Source: Thalassospira australica
Lineage (GTDB): Bacteria; Pseudomonadota; Alphaproteobacteria; Rhodospirillales; Thalassospiraceae
DNA: 35,224 bases
Assembly: GCF_000763295.1 (NCBI RefSeq)
Contig: NZ_JRJE01000010.1
Location: 1 to 35,224, forward strand
Reading direction: 5' to 3'
A model generated the notes under the pieces. The model made no database searches and was not told the DNA's origin. It worked only from the letters and a program-made list of their open reading frames with translations. Positions 33,576 to 35,224 of this stretch are shown here, in pieces. The translations under genes and the position numbers were made by a program. Each line of letters begins with the position of its first letter. Within the stretch, counting starts at the first letter, position 1.

Positions 33576-34577
33576 TTAAATTGTATATTGGCCAATACGA
33601 TAATGGGAGAGATTTTCAACCGCAGAAAACCAATTCACCGTTTCTATGAGGCCCTGTTTCAAGCCTTGATAGCCAACTTCTTTAGGCTCCCAGCTCAAAA
33701 GGGACTTTGCAACTGTAGCATCTGCAAGCAATCTCTCGACTTCACTAGCCTCAGGACGAATGCGCTCGTTCCTAGAAACAATTTCCACTTCAACATTCAT
33801 AATATCAGCAACTAGCTTCACCATATCACCAATAGATATCTCGTAACCGCTGCCGATATTGATTGTTTTTCCGATTGATGCTTCACCGTCGAGTATGGCG
33901 ATCATTCCGTTCACGGTATCTTTTACGAAATTGAAATCGCGGGTTGGACTTAACGCCCCAAGTTCAATGGTTCTGTGACCGCCAGCGATCTGCGTGATCA
34001 CGGTCGGGATAACTGCACGGGCAGATTGCCGGGGACCATAAGTATTGAAGGGGCGTGCAATTGCAACTGGAACCTCGAACGACCGCCAATACGACATAGC
34101 TATCTGATCAGCGCCAATCTTACTTGCCGAATACGGTGACTGCCCAACCAACGGATGCTCTTCAGAAATTGGAACGAACTGCGCAGTGCCGTAAACTTCA
34201 CTTGTTGAAGTGTGCATAACCTTGTCGATACCCAATTCACGAGCCGCCTGAACCACATTGAGGGTACCAGCAACATTTACATCCACATATGAGTGTGGAG
34301 CAACATACGAATACGGAATAGCGATTAATGCTGCCAGGTGCATCACTGCATTACACCCTTTCATAGCATTCTTCACGCAGATCGGATCACGCACATCTCC
34401 TGACACAACCTCGATTGCGGCTTTGACCTCTTTTGGGGCTTGGTCAAGCCATCCCCAGCTATCAAATGAGTTATATAGTACGAAAGCTCTTACTTCTCGG
34501 CCTTGGCTCACAAGTTCTTCCACCAAATGGGAACCAATAAAACCGTCCGCGCCTGTTACAAGGATTTTACCGTTCAC
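33576..34577 (-). CDS. legB: LegB-type nucleotide-sugar 4,6-dehydratase (extended SDR)
   Basis: 333 residues. The NAD-binding loop is T-G-A-D-G-F-I-G at 8-15. S-T-S-E-V-Y-G at about 124-130 supplies the acid/base Glu127 next to a Ser where classical RmlB enzymes have Asp; this T-S-E form is normal for LegB. The catalytic Y-x-x-x-K is Y149/K153. It oxidises C4 and removes water from C5-C6 of nucleotide-linked GlcNAc, giving the 4-keto-6-deoxy intermediate. The start is GTG with AGGGA about 6 nt upstream. It is the first gene of the cluster in the direction of transcription, 534 nt from the next gene upstream. Confidence 0.92.
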   Translation of the reverse strand: MNGKILVTGADGFIGSHLVEELVSQGREVRAFVLYNSFDSWGWLDQAPKEVKAAIEVVSGDVRDPICVKNAMKGCNAVMHLAALIAIPYSYVAPHSYVDVNVAGTLNVVQAARELGIDKVMHTSTSEVYGTAQFVPISEEHPLVGQSPYSASKIGADQIAMSYWRSFEVPVAIARPFNTYGPRQSARAVIPTVITQIAGGHRTIELGALSPTRDFNFVKDTVNGMIAILDGEASIGKTINIGSGYEISIGDMVKLVADIMNVEVEIVSRNERIRPEASEVERLLADATVAKSLLSWEPKEVGYQGLKQGLIETVNWFSAVENLSHYRIGQYTI

Positions 34578-34773
34578 ATCTCTTCCCTTTTTATTGAAGT
34601 TACTTAAATTTTACAACGATCCCAAACATCGCCCCAATTCGTAATAAGGAGACGAGATACCGCAGAGAAGATAAAACAGATTTATCAATTCACAATCGAC
34701 CAACAATCTATGTTCATATTGCCACGTAGTGAATTATCATATCGATTCGCATCCGGCTCCAAGTATCAGGGCC

Positions 34774-34813
34774 ATTCGCTTACCACTAGCCCTCTCTTCA
34801 AACAATAGCGAAT
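34774..34813. repeat. 7-bp inverted repeat in the upstream region
   Basis: ATTCGCT (34774-34780) and AGCGAAT (34807-34813) are perfect inverted copies 26 nt apart. A further GATTCGC lies about 30 nt to the left (34744-34750). It may be an operator pair or chance. Confidence 0.3.
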
Positions 34814-34911
34814 AGTCGTAAGAACCAAACGGTCAAAACACTGCAGCTCATGCACTTCAAGTATTGATCGAGCAGAGACGAGGCAACAACATTCGGTATT
34901 TTGACGGATTT

Positions 34912-34944
34912 CACTCTTAACAAGAGCCCGTTTAAATAAGAGTG
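34912..34944. repeat. 8-bp inverted repeat with overlapping alternative hairpin
   Basis: CACTCTTA (34912-34919) and TAAGAGTG (34937-34944) pair perfectly around a 17-nt loop. The left arm can instead pair with the loop as CTCTT-AAC-AAGAG (34914-34926). Two mutually exclusive stems from one arm recall a leader or attenuator-like switch, but no U-tract follows. It lies about 335 nt before the legB start. Confidence 0.4.
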
Positions 34945-35111
34945 CCTATCAATCAAAACTTGCCTGATAGCTCGAATCCAACAAATCTAACTTGAGAAAT
35001 ATTGCCTAATTTAAGAACGCGCAGCCAAACTGCAAAGATCAGCGATATATTAAATTTATCAAAATCGGAAAACAGAAGAAACTGATTGGTTACCCAGTTG
35101 AGAACTTAGCC

Positions 35112-35224
35112 TTACTGGATGATGCCAAGTTTGTGGACCTTGCGAATAAAGTCCTGACGATACTGGTTGCCGTGACGGTGAAATTCGAGATTGATGACGG
35201 CAACTAGTGGCCGTCCGATGTATG
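35112..35224 (-). CDS. C-terminal end of an unidentified protein (cut by window edge)
   Basis: The last 36 codons before a TAA at 35114-35112 are open on the minus strand and rich in basic residues. They include R-P-L-V-A-V-I-N-L-E-F-H, then Y-R-Q-D-F-I-R-K-V-H-K-L-G-I near the end. The pattern (strand, H, then a helix with D and K, then G-I) loosely recalls the end of DUF2726-type nuclease-like domains, but 36 residues are too few to assign a family. Its local G+C is near 55% in one counted line, above the gap next to it. It is probably a chromosomal neighbour rather than part of the glycan cluster. Confidence 0.5.
   Translation of the reverse strand, partial: YIGRPLVAVINLEFHRHGNQYRQDFIRKVHKLGIIQ

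Larger units (their letters stand above)
34578..35111. other. 534-nt upstream region of the cluster
   Basis: No gene on either strand. It is A+T-rich (one hand-counted line is 37% G+C) and has two perfect inverted repeats listed separately. I looked for a JUMPstart/ops element and found only a loose match (GTGGTAAGCG on the minus strand), which I do not accept. Several TTG-containing hexamers, such as TTGACC on the minus strand near 34834, have poor -10 partners. The main promoter of the legionaminate block should lie here but I cannot point to it. Confidence 0.5.

Noticed and set aside
30054..34577. Pseudaminic acid (Pse) rather than legionaminic acid pathway
   Set aside because: The dehydratase is LegB-like (T-S-E), a NeuC/LegG-type epimerase is present and no PseG, PseB or PseH is seen; PtmE also favours Leg.
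34258..34644. 128-codon plus-strand frame over the legB start
   Set aside because: Antisense to a certain gene; composition is typical of a shadow frame.
34578..35111. JUMPstart/ops element upstream of the cluster
   Set aside because: Only a loose GTGGTAAGCG match; the ops core GGCGGTAGC is absent.
1..35224. CRISPR arrays, tRNA genes, insertion sequences, integrases
   Set aside because: Looked for regular repeats, cloverleaf-like stretches and transposase motifs; found none.

Overview
The window is a surface-glycan biosynthesis locus of a Gram-negative bacterium. Product families and frequent GTG/TTG starts suggest a proteobacterium, perhaps an alphaproteobacterium, but no ribosomal RNA or housekeeping marker settles this. 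All 34 genes I can support (32 complete, 2 cut by the window edges) lie on the minus strand, so transcription runs from right to left. Most neighbours overlap or sit within about 20 nt of each other. Only three gaps exceed 300 nt: 34578-35111, 22798-23236 and 17843-18158. They suggest up to three transcription units. I see no rRNA, tRNA, CRISPR array, insertion sequence or integrase.

Right block (34577 to 23237): a legionaminic-acid (nonulosonic acid) pathway in near-textbook order: legB 4,6-dehydratase, legC aminotransferase, legG hydrolysing 2-epimerase, legI synthase, a ptmE-type CBS/nucleotidyltransferase, a HisF/HisH pair, a Gfo/Idh/MocA oxidoreductase, a NeuA-type CMP-sugar synthetase, and two paralogous short-chain dehydrogenases flanking another Gfo/Idh protein. 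PtmE points to the GDP-linked (Campylobacter-type) route.

Middle block (22797 to 18159): a long PseA/PtmG-type sugar amidotransferase, an ABC flippase/exporter, a second CMP-sugar synthetase and a methyltransferase. The amidotransferase plus the HisF/HisH pair of the right block would convert an acetamido to an acetamidino group, probably on legionaminic acid.

Left block (17842 to 338): a GT-B-like protein, a divergent NeuB homologue with altered active-site residues, an APH-type kinase and three more GT-B-like proteins; then a Gfo/Idh oxidoreductase, an NHL beta-propeller, a NeuD/LegH-type acetyltransferase, an AsnB-type amidotransferase, a second full HisH-HisF-WbpG amidino-transfer set, a GT4 glycosyltransferase, and WlbA/WbpB plus WlbB/WbpD of the 2,3-diacetamido-uronic acid pathway. 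A truncated Lrp/AsnC regulator follows.

Together the genes would make an amidinated legionaminic acid and a 2,3-diamino uronic acid with acetamidino and perhaps uronamide groups, assemble them with several GT-B enzymes, and flip the product through one ABC transporter. The least explained part is 13157-17842: a divergent NeuB, a kinase and flanking GT-like genes. It is the best candidate here for undescribed biochemistry.
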